Shown here: positions 62,888-64,000 of the stretch, piece after piece
Layout: each line of letters opens with the position of its first letter
Position numbering within the stretch: the stretch's first letter is position 1
Source of the DNA: Bacteroides sp. M10
GTDB lineage: Bacteria; Bacteroidota; Bacteroidia; Bacteroidales; Bacteroidaceae
Direction: 5' to 3'
Assembly (NCBI RefSeq): GCF_014334015.1
Contig: NZ_CP060488.1
Location: 4,360,501-4,424,500 of the forward strand
DNA: 64,000 nucleotides
The notes under the pieces: model-generated
What the model saw: only the letters and a program-made list of their open reading frames with translations
Told to the model about the DNA's origin: nothing
Database searches by the model: none
Position numbers and translations under genes: made by a program

Positions 62888-63072
62888 AAAATATTAGCCG
62901 TATCGACTGGATCGGGAAACTCTTCAAATTAATCTGATGCACCGAGAAAGCTTCGTTCTTCAATGGCGGGCCACATCCTTCGGGACAGCTTTAAGCCGGT
63001 GGATTACAAAGAGGGCGAGCGCTCAAATCTTGTTCTATCAGAGTTTCATCACATCGTCGATGCGGCTTTTTT
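62888..63072 (+). ncRNA. ssrS: 6S RNA (Bacteroidales-1 type)
   Basis: The 5' segment GCCGTATCGAC (62897-62907) pairs with GTCGATGCGGC (63056-63066) with one G-U pair, followed by seven T. Inside, GAAACTCT pairs with AGAGTTTC, and further in CACCG with CGGTG and AAAGCT with AGCTTT, with a UUCG tetraloop hairpin (TCC-TTCG-GGA) at the tip. Such a long rod with internal bubbles and a strong own promoter is typical of 6S RNA, which binds RNA polymerase holoenzyme. From memory, the Bacteroidales-1 RNA motif is usually found downstream of the L20 gene and was later recognised as 6S RNA; the position here fits exactly. End points are estimated to within a few bases. Confidence 0.88.
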
Positions 63073-63085
63073 TATATACTTTTCT

Positions 63086-63862
63086 ATGATATTTTATTTC
63101 TCCGGTACAGGTAATTCTAAGTGGATTGCAAATCAGCTTTCCAAAGAGCAAAAAGAAGAGTTGGTTTTTATTCCCGATGCGCTAAAGAATGAAGCATTGG
63201 AGTTTAGTTTGCAGGCAGATGAAAAGATCGGCTTTGTATTTCCTATCTATTCGTGGGGACCTCCTGAAATAGTATTGAACTTTGTTCGACAGCTCTCTTT
63301 AAGGGGGTATAAAAGACAATATTTGTTTTTTGTTTGTTCCTGTGGTGATGATACCGGGCTTACCCAGCAAGTACTGGCGAAGGCATTAAAGAATAAAGGT
63401 TGGGAATGTCACGCTGGTTTCTCGGTGACTATGCCTAATAATTATGTCTTGCTTCCCGGTTTCGACGTGGATAATAAAGAGTTGGAAGAGAAAAAACTAG
63501 CGGATGCTGTTTCGACTGTCAATAAAATAAATGCTTCGATAAGTAGAAGGGAAGAGCTGTTTCTCTGTCATGAAGGGAGTATGCCTTTTATCAAGACGAG
63601 GATTATAAATCCGTTGTTTAATCGTTTTCAGATGTCTCCTAAGCATTTTTATGCTACCGATGCTTGTATTGGGTGTAAGCGTTGTGAGAAGAGTTGCCCG
63701 GTGGAGAATGTTACAGTTGTGGACGGAAGGCCTGTTTGGGGAATGGATTGCACCTCATGCTTGGCATGTTATCATGTTTGTCCGCAGCATGCGGTGCAAT
63801 ATGGAAAAAGGACGAAAGATAAAGGGCAGTATTTCAACCCCAATCAATCTACTCGTCTTTGA
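63086..63862 (+). CDS. EFR1-family flavodoxin/ferredoxin protein
   Basis: This 258-residue protein has an N-terminal flavodoxin-like domain ([36 protein letters not shown]) and C-terminal bacterial ferredoxin motifs [18 protein letters not shown] and [15 protein letters not shown], giving two 4Fe-4S sites. It probably shuttles electrons in the anaerobic cytoplasm; the partner is unknown. The frame extends upstream to 62963 through the 6S RNA, so ATG 63086 is chosen. It overlaps the convergent xpt end by 14 bp. Confidence 0.9.
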   Translation: MIFYFSGTGNSKWIANQLSKEQKEELVFIPDALKNEALEFSLQADEKIGFVFPIYSWGPPEIVLNFVRQLSLRGYKRQYLFFVCSCGDDTGLTQQVLAKALKNKGWECHAGFSVTMPNNYVLLPGFDVDNKELEEKKLADAVSTVNKINASISRREELFLCHEGSMPFIKTRIINPLFNRFQMSPKHFYATDACIGCKRCEKSCPVENVTVVDGRPVWGMDCTSCLACYHVCPQHAVQYGKRTKDKGQYFNPNQSTRL

Positions 63863-64000
63863 TTTTAATACAGCAGTTGGATAAGTCTTCAATGATGGCC
63901 AGACTTTCTACTCTGACACCTTGTTCCTCAAGCATTTTGCGGCCATTCTGGAAGGCTTTTTCAATAATGAAGCCCATTCCTACCAAATTTGCTCCGGATT
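63849..64000 (-). CDS. xpt: Xanthine phosphoribosyltransferase, C-terminal part, runs off the window
   Basis: The leftward frame from the window edge to the stop at 63849 encodes the last 50 residues ([20 protein letters not shown], then [18 protein letters not shown]). The [15 protein letters not shown] block is the C-terminal signature of Xpt, which salvages xanthine to XMP with PRPP. The start lies beyond the window. Confidence 0.82.
   Translation of the reverse strand, partial: SGANLVGMGFIIEKAFQNGRKMLEEQGVRVESLAIIEDLSNCCIKIKDE

Noticed and set aside
62963..63085. N-terminal extension of the flavodoxin/ferredoxin protein
   Set aside because: This region is the 3' half of the 6S-type RNA and its U-tract; [11 protein letters not shown] is the natural start.

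Overview
The window reads as a chromosomal segment of a Bacteroides, most like B. thetaiotaomicron. The evidence is the Bacteroides promoter form (TTTG, 19-21 bp, TAnnTTTG) at many sites, a hybrid two-component regulator next to GH43/GH51 arabinan enzymes, a UpxY-type capsule locus behind an invertible promoter, and gene order that matches my memory of the VPI-5482 stretch from the arabinan locus through CPS1 to the sterol sulfotransferase cluster. That match is memory, not a search.

Layout. 1-6730: the end of an arabinan utilisation locus, with the 5' part of a leftward hybrid two-component sensor and a rightward GH43-GH51-GH43 operon. 6860-10551: a leftward galM, sugar transporter, galK operon. 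10811-11782: manA. 11883-40660: a capsular polysaccharide locus. It starts with a tyrosine recombinase, a 289-bp invertible segment bounded by 20-bp inverted repeats, upxY and a first wza. A module on mostly the opposite strand follows (amidase, 35-residue microprotein, HU-like protein, DUF4248 protein, DUF3987 helicase/primase-like protein, VirE-N-like protein). The capsule genes then resume: initiating sugar-phosphate transferase, second wza, wzc, wzx, glycosyltransferases, pyruvyl transferase, a PP-loop protein, acyl/acetyltransferases, wzy, rmlB. In this sequence the invertible promoter points away from upxY, so the capsule is in the OFF state.

40943-44279: a tandem duplication of an AAA-ATPase/PD-(D/E)XK gene, each copy with its own consensus promoter. 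44286-46733: a small envelope-stress-like operon, an SDR dehydrogenase and a SPOR lipoprotein. 46985-54647: a sulfate activation operon (cysQ, SLC13 permease, cysC, cysD, cysN) ending in a sulfotransferase and a PCMD-domain protein, which together form a PAPS-making and PAPS-using unit. 54966-64000: housekeeping genes (OmpA-like porin, ruvX, def, a TPR protein, thrS-infC-rpmI-rplT), a 6S-type RNA directly after rplT, a flavodoxin/ferredoxin protein and the end of xpt.

The most unusual part is the 14.5-19.1 kb module. It lies between two wza paralogues and reads against the capsule operon. It carries three 15-bp palindromes at an exact 22-bp period and a perfect 20-bp palindrome. Other points worth a look are the Arg-to-Cys change at the Arg I position of the promoter-linked recombinase, a capsule PP-loop enzyme of unknown function, and a glycosyltransferase split by about 450 bp of non-coding DNA. 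No tRNA, rRNA, CRISPR array or intact insertion sequence was seen.
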